From DATKKX01 sp035542775 (GTDB lineage Bacteria; Planctomycetota; Phycisphaerae; UBA1845; UTPLA1), in the NCBI GenBank assembly GCA_035542775.1, contig DATKKX010000344.1, positions 1 through 7,988 of the forward strand: DNA of 7,988 nucleotides, written 5' to 3'. Shown here in pieces: positions 1 through 6,879 of this stretch. The notes beneath the pieces are model-generated. The model was not told where the DNA came from and did no database searches. It saw nothing but the letters and a program-made list of their open reading frames with translations. The position numbers and the translations under genes were made by a program. Within the stretch, counting starts at the first letter, position 1. Every line of letters begins with the position of its first letter.

Positions 1-34
1 TGTGGGTGGGGTCTTGTTCATCCTTGTCCATGGT

Positions 35-40
35 AAGGAG
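35..40 (+). promoter_or_regulatory. Shine-Dalgarno of the metalloprotease gene
   Basis: The sequence AAGGAG ends 8 nt before the ATG at 49 and is a strong ribosome binding site. It supports that ATG, which leads directly into a classical signal peptide, as the true start. The 34 bases further left show no recognisable promoter. Confidence 0.8.
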
Positions 41-48
41 TTGCGCTC

Positions 49-3000
49 ATGAGATTGTGCGTTCTGGTGATCACATTGGCGTTGTGCGGGTTGGTGGCTA
101 TGCCCGCGACCGGGCAGGAGATGCAGGGAGGCACGCCGACGACAACGCCGGGTGCTCCTGCGGGGATCGACGTGACCATGATCAGCCCCGCGGAAGTGGC
201 GGCCATGGATCGAGTGCAGGCGGCCTATCCGGGGACCTTGTTTTATCGCGAAGGCTCGCAGCTCACCCGTCTGTACGGGCGGACCTTCGAGATGGGCGAG
301 ACACCCAGCGACTCTGCTCAGCGCTTCCTGAGCGCCAACGCCGATCTGTTCGGGGCGGAGGCGGCCGACCTGCTGCCGACCACGCCGATCCTGCCGAGCG
401 GCAACACCCAGCCGCTGATGTACGAGCCGGAGACAGGGACCTACAAGTTCACCTTGATCTACCACACCCAGTACCGTGACGGGATTCCGGTGTTCCGGTC
501 GGGCGTTCGCACATTGGTGAAGAACGAAGCGGGCTATCCGCTGGTGTGGGTGGGCTCGGGCCTGAAGCGGCTGGGGCAGTTTCACCCTGACACCACGCTG
601 CGGTCGGCGGTTGATCCGGCGACGGTGGCTCCGGAGATGACCAGCTTCACAGCGGTGGAGCCGGTGATCTGGGCGGGTGTGGACGAGAACCCCGCTACGC
701 CGGTGCAGGCGGTGACATTCGAGGCCAACAACGACGGCTCCGGGGAATCGGCGCCCAGGCGGTGGCTGTACGTGGTGGACGCGGTCACGGGTGAGGTCCT
801 GTATCAGGAAAATCGCATCATAAAGACCGACGTCACCGGCAGCGTCCACGGCATGGCTACGACCATTCCGAAGTCTGACACCTGCAACCCGGAAGTGGAC
901 ACGCCGATGAAGTACGCCAAGGTGTCCATCGGAAGCACGGTGGCGTATACCAACGCCAACGGGAATTTCACCATTCCCAACGGCGGCACCTCGCCCGTCA
1001 CGGTGACGTCATACATGAGCGGGCAGTACTTCACCGTGGACAACTATGCGGGCACGGAGGAGACGCTGACACTGAGCGTGACGCCTCCGGGTCCGGCGAA
1101 TTTCATGCACAATCAGCCGAATACGAGCGAGGCGATCAGAGCGCAGGTGAACGGTTATGTGCAGGCCAACGTGGTTCGCGACTGGGCGCTGTTCTACGAC
1201 CCGAGCTTTCCCGCGATTGGAACCCAGACGAATTTCCCGGTTTATGTGAACCGCACTGACGGCTATTGTCCCGGCAACGCGTGGTATGACCCCACGGAAC
1301 AGTCGTTGAACCTTTGCAGCGCCGGCGGGATTTATCCCAATACGGCCTACTCCAACGTGGTGCATCATGAGTACGGGCATCACTTGTGCGGGATGGCCGG
1401 CACGGGCCAGGGTCAATACGGCGAAGGCGTGGGCGACAGCGTGGCGGTGTGCATCGCCGACGATCCCATTCTGGGATACGGTTTCGAGGGCGACTGCAAT
1501 GCCGGTATTCGCACCGCCGACAACACCATGCAGTATCCGTGCACCAGTGACATTCACACCTGCGCCCAATTGCTGTCGGGCTGCATCTGGAGCACGCGGA
1601 ACGAGCTGCACGCGGCCTTTCCGGGAACGTACCTGAATATTCTGTCCCAACTGATGGTCAACAGCATTCCGATGCACGTCGGGAGCAGCACGATCAGCCG
1701 GTCAATCTACACCGATTGGGTCACGCTTGATGGGGGGACGAGCGGACCACATTACGCCCAGATCACCGCGGGCTTCCAGGCCCACGGCATGGTGCCGCTG
1801 CCGCCGCCGCCAAACGACGCCTGTGCCAATGCCATCGTGGCCTGCCCGGGCACGGTCTACACGGGGAGCACCGCGGACGCGACAGTGGATGGGACGGCCA
1901 GTTGCGGCAGTTCCTCCAGCACGCCTGATGTGTGGTACAGGTACACACCCGGCAGCAGCGGCTCGGCGATATTCAGCCTGTGCGGTTCGGGCACGACGTA
2001 CGACTCGGTGCTGTCGGTTCATACCGGTCCCTGCCCGGGCACGACCGAGGTGGGCTGCGATGATGACACCGGCTGCGGCTCTTCCGGCGGACCGTCACAG
2101 GTAACCGCGACGGTTACGGGGGGAACCACGTATCTGGTTCGAATTTCCGGCTACAGCAGCCATACCGGCACGTACAGCCTTACGATTACAGGCCCGGCCT
2201 GTGGCGCCACCGAGACGATTCCACCGACGCCCGATCCGATGAGCTTTGCGGTCGATCCCGCGCCCGCCGGCACGACCTCGATCAGCATGACGGCGACCAC
2301 GGCGACCGACGCCGATTCCCCGCCGGTTCAGTACTTCTTTGACTTCGTCTCCGGCGGCACGGGCGGCACGGACAGCGGCTGGCAAAGCGGTACGGCGTAC
2401 ACTGACACCGGCCTGACGGCCAACACGGCGTACACCTATCGGGTCAAGGCCCGCGACAATGCGGTTCCGAACCCCAACGAGACGGCATATTCCGGAGAGG
2501 TGACCACGGCGACTCTAATCGAGACGCCGAGAGGCGTGTCTATCGGCACAATCACTCTGAACTCGATTGTCCTGAACGCCACCGGCACGCTGACCAACCT
2601 GACTGTCGGCTCCTCGGGCGTGTACTTTGATTCGAGCACCACGGGCGGCGACGGTGGAATCAACAATTGGGAACAGGCCGCCACCGATACGGCCACGGAT
2701 CTGAGCCCGAATACGATGTACTCGTTCTCCGCGAAGGCCCGCAACCAGAATGCCGTGGAGACGTCGTACTGCCGCGCGAACGGCGCGGCCACGCTGATCG
2801 AGATGCCGACCGGCGTATCGTTTGGCGCGGTGACCAACAACTCAGTCGAGCTTATCGCCGACGGTACGTTGACCAACCTGACCACGGGCTCGTCGGGCCT
2901 GTATTTTGACTCGACGACCGCCGGCGGGGACGGCGGGATCAACGCCTGGGTGCAGGCTGCCACCGATACGGCCACGGGCCTGAGCCCGAACACGAGTTAC

Positions 3001-3558
3001 ACGTTCCAGGTGAAGGCCCGCAACCAGAGCAGCGTCGAGACGGTCTACAGCCCCGCCAACAGCGTCGTAACCATGGCCAGTGTCCCCGCGGCTCCGACCT
3101 TGAGCGGGGCCACAGAGACGACTCTGGATCTGGATGTGAATGCCAACGGGAACCCGGCCTCGACGGAGTTCGCCGTACAGTGCGTCGGCAGCAGTCCGAC
3201 CGATCCCGACTGGGATGGTCAGTACGTCAATGCCTCCGGCGAAGCCAGCGCCACAGCGATATGGCTGACGGAGGCCCAGTGGGGCGTGGTGACTGTTCAG
3301 GGTCTGCAGGCGTGCACGACGTACACGTTCGTGGTGAAGGCGCGCAACAGCAGCCTCGTCGAGACGGAGGCCAGCAGCGGCGCATCGCTGGCCACGATTG
3401 GCCAGCCGGGCGACATGAACGGCGACGGCGCCGTGAATGGAGGCGACATCCAGAGCTTCGTGAATTGCATGATCGAGGGTGGGCCTGGCTGTAGCTGTGG
3501 CAGCACGAGCCTTTCCCAGTTCGTCGCCTGCCTGCTGGATGCCGGGGCATGCCCATGA
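49..3558 (+). CDS. Secreted multidomain zinc metalloprotease (M4/M36-like gluzincin) with PPC-like, FN3 and dockerin-like modules
   Basis: Predicted exported zinc endopeptidase of 1169 aa. Residues 1-22 are a signal peptide (basic Arg2, hydrophobic core, Ala-Thr-Gly cleavage-like site). Residues about 60-258 resemble the FTP and PepSY propeptide of thermolysin/fungalysin relatives, ending in a VVDAVTGEVL motif (242-251). Residues about 261-311 look like a carboxypeptidase-regulatory-like beta domain (VTGSVHG, NANGNFTIPN). The catalytic core carries HEYGH at 440-444 (zinc ligands His440 and His444, catalytic Glu441) and GEGVGD at 458-463, whose Glu459 is the likely third ligand. GPHY at 566-569 may supply the transition-state His568. 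A PPPP linker (585-588) leads to a PPC-like domain (589-716), four FN3-like modules (about 725-823, 825-918, 919-1010, 1011-1118) and a dockerin-like tail (1121-1169). Modules two and three are close duplicates. The second half of the tail lacks a calcium loop. The family-level call is firm; the exact MEROPS family and the substrate are not established. Confidence 0.88.
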   Translation: MRLCVLVITLALCGLVAMPATGQEMQGGTPTTTPGAPAGIDVTMISPAEVAAMDRVQAAYPGTLFYREGSQLTRLYGRTFEMGETPSDSAQRFLSANADLFGAEAADLLPTTPILPSGNTQPLMYEPETGTYKFTLIYHTQYRDGIPVFRSGVRTLVKNEAGYPLVWVGSGLKRLGQFHPDTTLRSAVDPATVAPEMTSFTAVEPVIWAGVDENPATPVQAVTFEANNDGSGESAPRRWLYVVDAVTGEVLYQENRIIKTDVTGSVHGMATTIPKSDTCNPEVDTPMKYAKVSIGSTVAYTNANGNFTIPNGGTSPVTVTSYMSGQYFTVDNYAGTEETLTLSVTPPGPANFMHNQPNTSEAIRAQVNGYVQANVVRDWALFYDPSFPAIGTQTNFPVYVNRTDGYCPGNAWYDPTEQSLNLCSAGGIYPNTAYSNVVHHEYGHHLCGMAGTGQGQYGEGVGDSVAVCIADDPILGYGFEGDCNAGIRTADNTMQYPCTSDIHTCAQLLSGCIWSTRNELHAAFPGTYLNILSQLMVNSIPMHVGSSTISRSIYTDWVTLDGGTSGPHYAQITAGFQAHGMVPLPPPPNDACANAIVACPGTVYTGSTADATVDGTASCGSSSSTPDVWYRYTPGSSGSAIFSLCGSGTTYDSVLSVHTGPCPGTTEVGCDDDTGCGSSGGPSQVTATVTGGTTYLVRISGYSSHTGTYSLTITGPACGATETIPPTPDPMSFAVDPAPAGTTSISMTATTATDADSPPVQYFFDFVSGGTGGTDSGWQSGTAYTDTGLTANTAYTYRVKARDNAVPNPNETAYSGEVTTATLIETPRGVSIGTITLNSIVLNATGTLTNLTVGSSGVYFDSSTTGGDGGINNWEQAATDTATDLSPNTMYSFSAKARNQNAVETSYCRANGAATLIEMPTGVSFGAVTNNSVELIADGTLTNLTTGSSGLYFDSTTAGGDGGINAWVQAATDTATGLSPNTSYTFQVKARNQSSVETVYSPANSVVTMASVPAAPTLSGATETTLDLDVNANGNPASTEFAVQCVGSSPTDPDWDGQYVNASGEASATAIWLTEAQWGVVTVQGLQACTTYTFVVKARNSSLVETEASSGASLATIGQPGDMNGDGAVNGGDIQSFVNCMIEGGPGCSCGSTSLSQFVACLLDAGACP
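2509..3066 (+). repeat. In-gene tandem duplication of an FN3 module, 2 x 279 bp
   Basis: Two adjacent 93-codon units, 2509-2787 and 2788-3066, both begin with codons for ATLIE (residues 821 and 914). They share blocks such as GTLTNLT, GGDGGIN, QAATDTAT, LSPNT and KARNQ. By hand count about 65 of 93 residues are identical. The flanking FN3-like modules share only short motifs such as VKAR, so this pair looks like a more recent internal duplication. Frame is preserved, so the effect is to lengthen the stalk between the catalytic part and the C-terminal tail. Confidence 0.85.
3409..3555 (+). other. Dockerin-like C-terminal module of the metalloprotease, second calcium loop missing
   Basis: Residues 1121-1169. 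The first half has a full EF-hand-like loop, with Asp1122, Asn1124, Asp1126, Gly1127 and Asp1133 followed by helix QSFVNCMIEGG. The second half reads CSCGSTSLSQFVACLL: it keeps the helix (FVACLL) but has no Asp/Asn loop. The module has five cysteines (1140, 1148, 1150, 1161, 1168), which could be disulphide bonded outside the cell. Its first half is clearly related to residues 924-947 of the neighbouring subtilase. Dockerin type I modules bind calcium and cohesins in cellulosomes; the partner of such planctomycete-type tails is not known to me. Confidence 0.7.
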
Positions 3559-3617
3559 GGTGATTGAGGTTGGTGCTGTCTGTCGGCGGGGCGTTGGGAG
3601 AACTGGCGCTTTTGTCA

Positions 3618-3635
3618 CGGCGGACCTGTCCGCCG
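3618..3635. repeat. Perfect 7-bp GC-rich hairpin with a tetraloop
   Basis: CGGCGGA (3618-3624) and TCCGCCG (3629-3635) are exact reverse complements separated by CCTG. It lies 60 bp after the metalloprotease stop and about 74 bp before the next start. No T-run follows on either strand, so it is not a canonical intrinsic terminator. It may block exonucleases, terminate weakly, or be a copy of a dispersed REP-like element. Confidence 0.6.
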
Positions 3636-3697
3636 CGTGGTATGCATGGTCGGATGATCTCGATAGCGAGGCGCGGGTGAAGAAACAGTACCCGGAT

Positions 3698-3702
3698 GGG
3701 AG
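3698..3702 (+). promoter_or_regulatory. Shine-Dalgarno that selects the subtilase start at 3709
   Basis: GGGAG directly abuts an in-frame ATG at 3703, which is too close for use, but lies 6 nt before the next ATG at 3709, which is ideal. The start at 3709 also gives a cleaner signal peptide (MTRK then a hydrophobic core). A GGA at 3694-3696 could weakly serve the ATG at 3703, adding two residues. Confidence 0.6.
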
Positions 3703-3708
3703 ATGGTC

Positions 3709-6660
3709 ATGACTCGGAAGTGTGTGAGTGTGTTGGGGGTTGCGGCACTATTCCTGCTCGTGGGCCTGCTTGCGGGAGCGGCTTCCGCTCCGGTCGAGAC
3801 GGCCGCGGAGCCGACAGTTTCCTCTGCTGCGGTCCCACCGTCGGGATCGGGCGGGCCGGCCGCCAAGCTGCATCCCGCGCTGTTGAGCCGCCTGGCTGCC
3901 GACAAGGGCCTGACCAAGGCATGGGTGTTCTTCACGGACAAGGGGGTTCAATCACCGGAGGCCTATCAGGCCGCTATCGATGAAGTGGCGGCTTCTTACG
4001 ACCAGCACGCGGCCCAGCGGCGGACGATCCGCGGCCTCAATGCCGCAAGGGGCGGCCAGGCTTTTGACGAGCATGACCTGCCGGTCGTGCAGGCGTACAT
4101 CAATGCGGTGGCGGCGACCGGAGCCCGGGTGCACGTGACCAGCAATTGGGTGAACGCGGTCAGCGCCTGGGTCACGCGCGAGCAAGTGGACCGGATAGCC
4201 GTGCTGCCGTTCGTGTCCAAGGTGCAGCCCGTCGCGCGGCGGGCCCGGCAGACGCCGCCGGTCTTGCGGGATCTGGTCGTTGATCCGGCGCCCGGCGATG
4301 AGGGTGGAGCCGGCCCGCGGACCATCGACTATGGCGCCTCTCAATCCCAGTTGGCCCAGATCGACCTGATCGCCCTGCACGATGCCGGTTACACCGCCTC
4401 GGGCGTCATCGTCGGCATGTTGGACAGCGGCTTCAATCGCACGCACATCGCCTTCACCGATCCGTCGCATCCCCTGACAGTCCTTGCCGAGTGGGATTTC
4501 GTGATGGGCGACGGCGTCACGTCGCAGCAGCCCGGCGATTATCCCGGCCAGGCCGATCACGGCACGATGACGCTGAGCTGTCTCGGGGCGTACAAAATCG
4601 GCCAATTGGTAGGCGGGGCCTACAACGCGTCGTTCGTGCTTGCGAAGACGGAGGACACCTCGCAGGAAGTTCCGGCCGAGGAGGACAACTACGTTGCCGG
4701 CATCGAGTTTCTCGAGTCTCACGGCGCTGATATGGCGACATCCTCCCTGGGCTACATCGACTGGTACACGCAAGCTGACCTCGACGGCCAGACGGCGGTG
4801 ACCACCATCGCCGTCAACATAGCGACCGGCAACGGCCTGCACTTCTGCAACGCCGCCGGCAACGAGTACCATGATACCAACCCGAGCATTTCGCACCTTA
4901 TTGCACCGGCCGACGCCTTCCAGGTGATCACCTGCGGTGCCGTCGACAGCTCCGGTACGATTGCGTATTTCAGCTCCGATGGCCCGACCGCCGACGGGCG
5001 AGTCAAACCCGAGGTCCTGGCCCGCGGCGTCAGCGCGGCGGTGGTTTCGCCGAGCAGCAGCACGGCCTATACGACGGCCGATGGGACGTCGTTTTCGACG
5101 CCGATCACCGCTTGCGCGGTGGCGTGTCTGATTCAGGCCCGGCCGTACTGGACCGTGGATCAGATGCGGGAACACCTGTTCGAAACGGCCACCGACTATG
5201 TGGCGACCGGCACGTACGATCCGCTCTATATCCGCGGTTACGGCATCGTTGATGCCTTCGCGGCCTACAACAGCGGGCCGAACCCGCCTTACTCCCACAA
5301 TGTCACGGCGACGACGGCCGTCAGCGTGCCGGCGACGATCAGGCTGGTGGCCGACGACGACGGCCAGCCCGATCCGCCCGGCGCATTGACGTATTTCGTG
5401 ATGAGCCTGCCGCAGCACGGGGCTTTGAGCGATCCCGGCGCGGGGTCGATCACAACCGTGCCGTACGAGCTGGTCGGCGGCGGGCACCAGGTGCACTACG
5501 CCCCGGTGCCCGGCTACCACAGTTGGGACAGCTTTCAATACAAGGCCAACGACGGCGGCACACCTCCTACGGGAGGTGATTCCAACATAGCCACGGTGAC
5601 GATCACCATGGGCGGACCGACCTGGGATCCGGTGGCCTATGACGCGAGCGTGACGCTGCCGATGAACACGCCGTCGAACATCGCGTTGAACGCCAGCGAT
5701 CCGAACGGAGATCCACTGACGTACGTCATCGAGAGCCTGCCGGCTTCGTCGAAGGGGCTGCTCTTCGATCCGGGGGCGGGCCAGATCACGACGGTGCCGT
5801 ATACGCTGGTGGGCGGGGGCAACGTGGTTCGCTACTGGCCGCCGTTCGGCCGGACCGTGACGACGGCGTTCGGTTTCTCCGCACACGATGCGACCGTGGG
5901 CTCGAATGTGGCGACGGTATCCATCGCGGTGGGGCACGACGTGCCGCAACAAGTGTATTTCTTCGGGCTGGACAGCAATCCCGGCTGGACGACTGAGGGC
6001 CTGTGGGCGTTCGGGCATCCGGCCGGGGGCGGGTCGCATGGTCGCGATCCGGCCAGCGGATACACCGGGAGCAACGTATGCGGCTATAACCTGGGCGGCG
6101 ATTACTCCAACAGCATGTCACAGGCCCAGTATCTGACAACCACGGCGATTGACTGCACGAACATGACGCAGGCGCAACTCCGCTTCCGGCGGTGGCTGGG
6201 CGTGGAGGATGCGAGGTACGACCATGTGAGCGTGCAGGTCTCCAACGATGGGGCCACCTGGACGACAGTGTGGACCAATCAGCCTTACGCGGCCATCAGC
6301 GAGACAGCCTGGTCGCAGCAGATGTACGATATCTCGGCCGTGGCGGACGGGCATGCGACGGTTCACGTGCGATGGGGCATGGGACCGACGGACGACAGCA
6401 CGAGCTATCCCGGCTGGAACATCGACGATGTGGAGATCTGGGGGGCACTGCATCAGTCCTGCTCGACGATCGCCCTGGGCGACGTGAATCTGGACGGCCA
6501 GGTGGACGGCAGGGACGTGCAGTCCTTCGTGCGAGTGCTGCTGGATCCGTACTCGCCGACGCTGACGTTCCCGGAGCTGTGCGCCTCCGACATCGACCAC
6601 GACGGCTTCATCACCCCGGCGGACGTGGGGCCGTTTGTGGAGTTGCTGCTGGGCCTGTGA
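3709..6660 (+). CDS. Secreted subtilisin-family (S8) serine protease with tandem-95-like, MAM/jelly-roll-like and dockerin-like modules
   Basis: Predicted exported endopeptidase of 983 aa (numbered from 3709; an in-frame ATG at 3703 would add two residues). Residues 1-25 form a signal peptide ending Ala-Ser-Ala. Residues about 45-175 are an S8 prodomain-like region ending in an Arg-rich stretch (Arg177, Arg178, Arg180) suited to autoprocessing. The catalytic domain (about 190-522) has all key residues: Asp239 in MLDSGF, His284 in DHGT, oxyanion Asn385 in AAGN and Ser461 in DGTSFSTP, with subtilase-like spacing. Two Ig/cadherin-like repeats of the tandem-95 type follow (about 527-635 and 637-742), then a MAM or immune-inhibitor-A-like jelly-roll domain (about 745-914, ending GWNIDDVEIWG) and a dockerin-like tail with two calcium loops (from Asp925 and Asp961). 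It follows the metalloprotease gene on the same strand after 150 bp and shares its tail type. Activity looks intact; substrate and anchoring partner are unknown. Confidence 0.92.
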   Translation: MTRKCVSVLGVAALFLLVGLLAGAASAPVETAAEPTVSSAAVPPSGSGGPAAKLHPALLSRLAADKGLTKAWVFFTDKGVQSPEAYQAAIDEVAASYDQHAAQRRTIRGLNAARGGQAFDEHDLPVVQAYINAVAATGARVHVTSNWVNAVSAWVTREQVDRIAVLPFVSKVQPVARRARQTPPVLRDLVVDPAPGDEGGAGPRTIDYGASQSQLAQIDLIALHDAGYTASGVIVGMLDSGFNRTHIAFTDPSHPLTVLAEWDFVMGDGVTSQQPGDYPGQADHGTMTLSCLGAYKIGQLVGGAYNASFVLAKTEDTSQEVPAEEDNYVAGIEFLESHGADMATSSLGYIDWYTQADLDGQTAVTTIAVNIATGNGLHFCNAAGNEYHDTNPSISHLIAPADAFQVITCGAVDSSGTIAYFSSDGPTADGRVKPEVLARGVSAAVVSPSSSTAYTTADGTSFSTPITACAVACLIQARPYWTVDQMREHLFETATDYVATGTYDPLYIRGYGIVDAFAAYNSGPNPPYSHNVTATTAVSVPATIRLVADDDGQPDPPGALTYFVMSLPQHGALSDPGAGSITTVPYELVGGGHQVHYAPVPGYHSWDSFQYKANDGGTPPTGGDSNIATVTITMGGPTWDPVAYDASVTLPMNTPSNIALNASDPNGDPLTYVIESLPASSKGLLFDPGAGQITTVPYTLVGGGNVVRYWPPFGRTVTTAFGFSAHDATVGSNVATVSIAVGHDVPQQVYFFGLDSNPGWTTEGLWAFGHPAGGGSHGRDPASGYTGSNVCGYNLGGDYSNSMSQAQYLTTTAIDCTNMTQAQLRFRRWLGVEDARYDHVSVQVSNDGATWTTVWTNQPYAAISETAWSQQMYDISAVADGHATVHVRWGMGPTDDSTSYPGWNIDDVEIWGALHQSCSTIALGDVNLDGQVDGRDVQSFVRVLLDPYSPTLTFPELCASDIDHDGFITPADVGPFVELLLGL
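5281..5935 (+). repeat. Two tandem-95/cadherin-like modules in the subtilase, period 336 bp
   Basis: Two beta-sandwich units share a DPGAG-x-ITTVPY-x-LVGGG motif, at residues 575-590 (DNA from 5431) and 687-702 (from 5767), exactly 112 codons apart. Both also share an early LTY-[FV]-[VI]-x-SLP segment. Modules of this kind are usually spacers or adhesive units in bacterial surface proteins. The outer limits of each unit are approximate. Confidence 0.7.
6478..6657 (+). other. Intact two-loop dockerin-like tail of the subtilase
   Basis: Residues 924-983. Loop one has Asp925, Asn927, Asp929, Gly930 and Asp936, followed by VQSFVRVLL. Loop two has Asp961, Asp963, Asp965, Gly966 and Asp972, followed by VGPFVELLL. 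Spacing matches two calcium-binding loop-helix units of a type I dockerin. It is related to the first half of the metalloprotease tail (shared GD-x-N-x-DG and QSFV). Confidence 0.75.
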
Positions 6661-6679
6661 GAGGCACCGGCTGATCATT

Positions 6680-6750
6680 AACCGGCCCGCGGCGTAAGCG
6701 AAGGCGTGCCCGATGTGCGGGATGTCCTTTGCCGGCGCCGCGGGCTGGTT
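6680..6750. repeat. 15-bp inverted repeat enclosing a 41-nt loop
   Basis: AACCGGCCCGCGGCG (6680-6694) pairs along its full length with CGCCGCGGGCTGGTT (6736-6750), with one G.U wobble (6684-6746) if read as plus-strand RNA. The loop contains a nested CCCG/CGGG mini-stem (6709-6712 with 6718-6721). It starts 20 nt after the subtilase stop. It is not followed by a T-run. Possible roles are 3'-end stabiliser, unconventional terminator or a copy of a dispersed palindromic element. Confidence 0.7.
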
Positions 6751-6778
6751 GCGTTCGTCACTCCCTTCGTGAGCCTTC

Positions 6779-6811
6779 ATTCGGCCTCGCCGGTCGTGGG
6801 CCGGCCCGAAT
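6779..6811. repeat. Bulged 11-bp hairpin
   Basis: Outer arms ATTCGG (6779-6784) and CCGAAT (6806-6811) enclose inner arms GCCGG (6789-6793) and CCGGC (6801-6805). There is a four-base bulge, CCTC, on the left side only and a seven-base loop. It lies 28 bp after the larger inverted repeat. No T-run follows. Confidence 0.5.
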
Positions 6812-6837
6812 AGACTGCATCCCGTCCGGGCGCGGCC

Positions 6838-6851
6838 GTGTATCAATACAC
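6838..6851. promoter_or_regulatory. Possible operator: GTGTAT-CA-ATACAC palindrome
   Basis: Two perfect 6-bp arms are separated by 2 bp, centred about 80 bp before the GTG start of the secretin-like gene. The AT-rich arms stand out in GC-rich surroundings. The geometry fits a dimeric regulator site better than an RNA hairpin, because the loop would be only two bases. Assignment as an operator is inference. Confidence 0.35.
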
Positions 6852-6869
6852 AGTCGGTGGATCAGCTTT

Positions 6870-6879
6870 GTGGGCCCAC
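6870..6879. repeat. 10-bp perfect palindrome GTGGGCCCAC
   Basis: A self-complementary decamer centred about 50 bp before the start of the secretin-like gene. In GC-rich DNA such palindromes arise by chance fairly often, so it is listed only because it sits in an upstream region with several other symmetric elements. Confidence 0.3.

Larger units (their letters stand above)
3559..3708 (+). other. Non-coding gap between the two protease genes
   Basis: 150 bp without a supportable gene. It holds one compact hairpin (3618-3635) and the ribosome binding site of the subtilase gene. A TTGTCA at 3612-3617 resembles a -35 box, but no -10-like hexamer lies 16-18 bp downstream, so I do not call a promoter. 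The gap is long enough for separate transcription, and co-transcription is equally possible. Confidence 0.6.

Noticed and set aside
6..479. Plus-strand frame of 157 aa overlapping the metalloprotease start
   Set aside because: Arg/Gly/Asp-rich shadow in another frame, with no good ribosome binding site and inside a real signal peptide and propeptide coding region.
1009..1677. Minus-strand open frame (222 aa) opposite the metalloprotease catalytic domain
   Set aside because: Overlaps the HEYGH region in antisense and has no family features.
2509..3066. CRISPR array or mobile repeat
   Set aside because: The repeat units are 279 bp, in frame and encode FN3 modules; there are no short direct repeats with unique spacers.
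2842..3618. Minus-strand open frame (258 aa) opposite the FN3 modules
   Set aside because: Antisense to a clearly real gene, Arg/Ala-rich, no recognisable motif; an artefact of high GC.
3612..3646. Possible promoter: TTGTCA and a TATGCA further on
   Set aside because: The spacing of 23 bp is too long for sigma70, and the region is occupied by a GC-rich hairpin.
3952..6039. Long minus-strand open frame (695 aa) opposite the subtilase gene
   Set aside because: It is wholly antisense to a gene with intact catalytic motifs, is rich in Arg, His, Gly and Val as expected of a GC-rich shadow frame, and shows no domain or signal peptide.
6661..6811. Intrinsic terminator after the subtilase gene
   Set aside because: The stems are strong but none is followed by a T-run on the plus strand, or on the minus strand in reverse, so a canonical terminator cannot be claimed.
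6118..6846. Minus-strand open frame (242 aa) spanning the subtilase end and the gap
   Set aside because: Most of it is antisense to the MAM-like and dockerin-like codons. The part in the gap is composed of inverted-repeat DNA and shows no protein motif.
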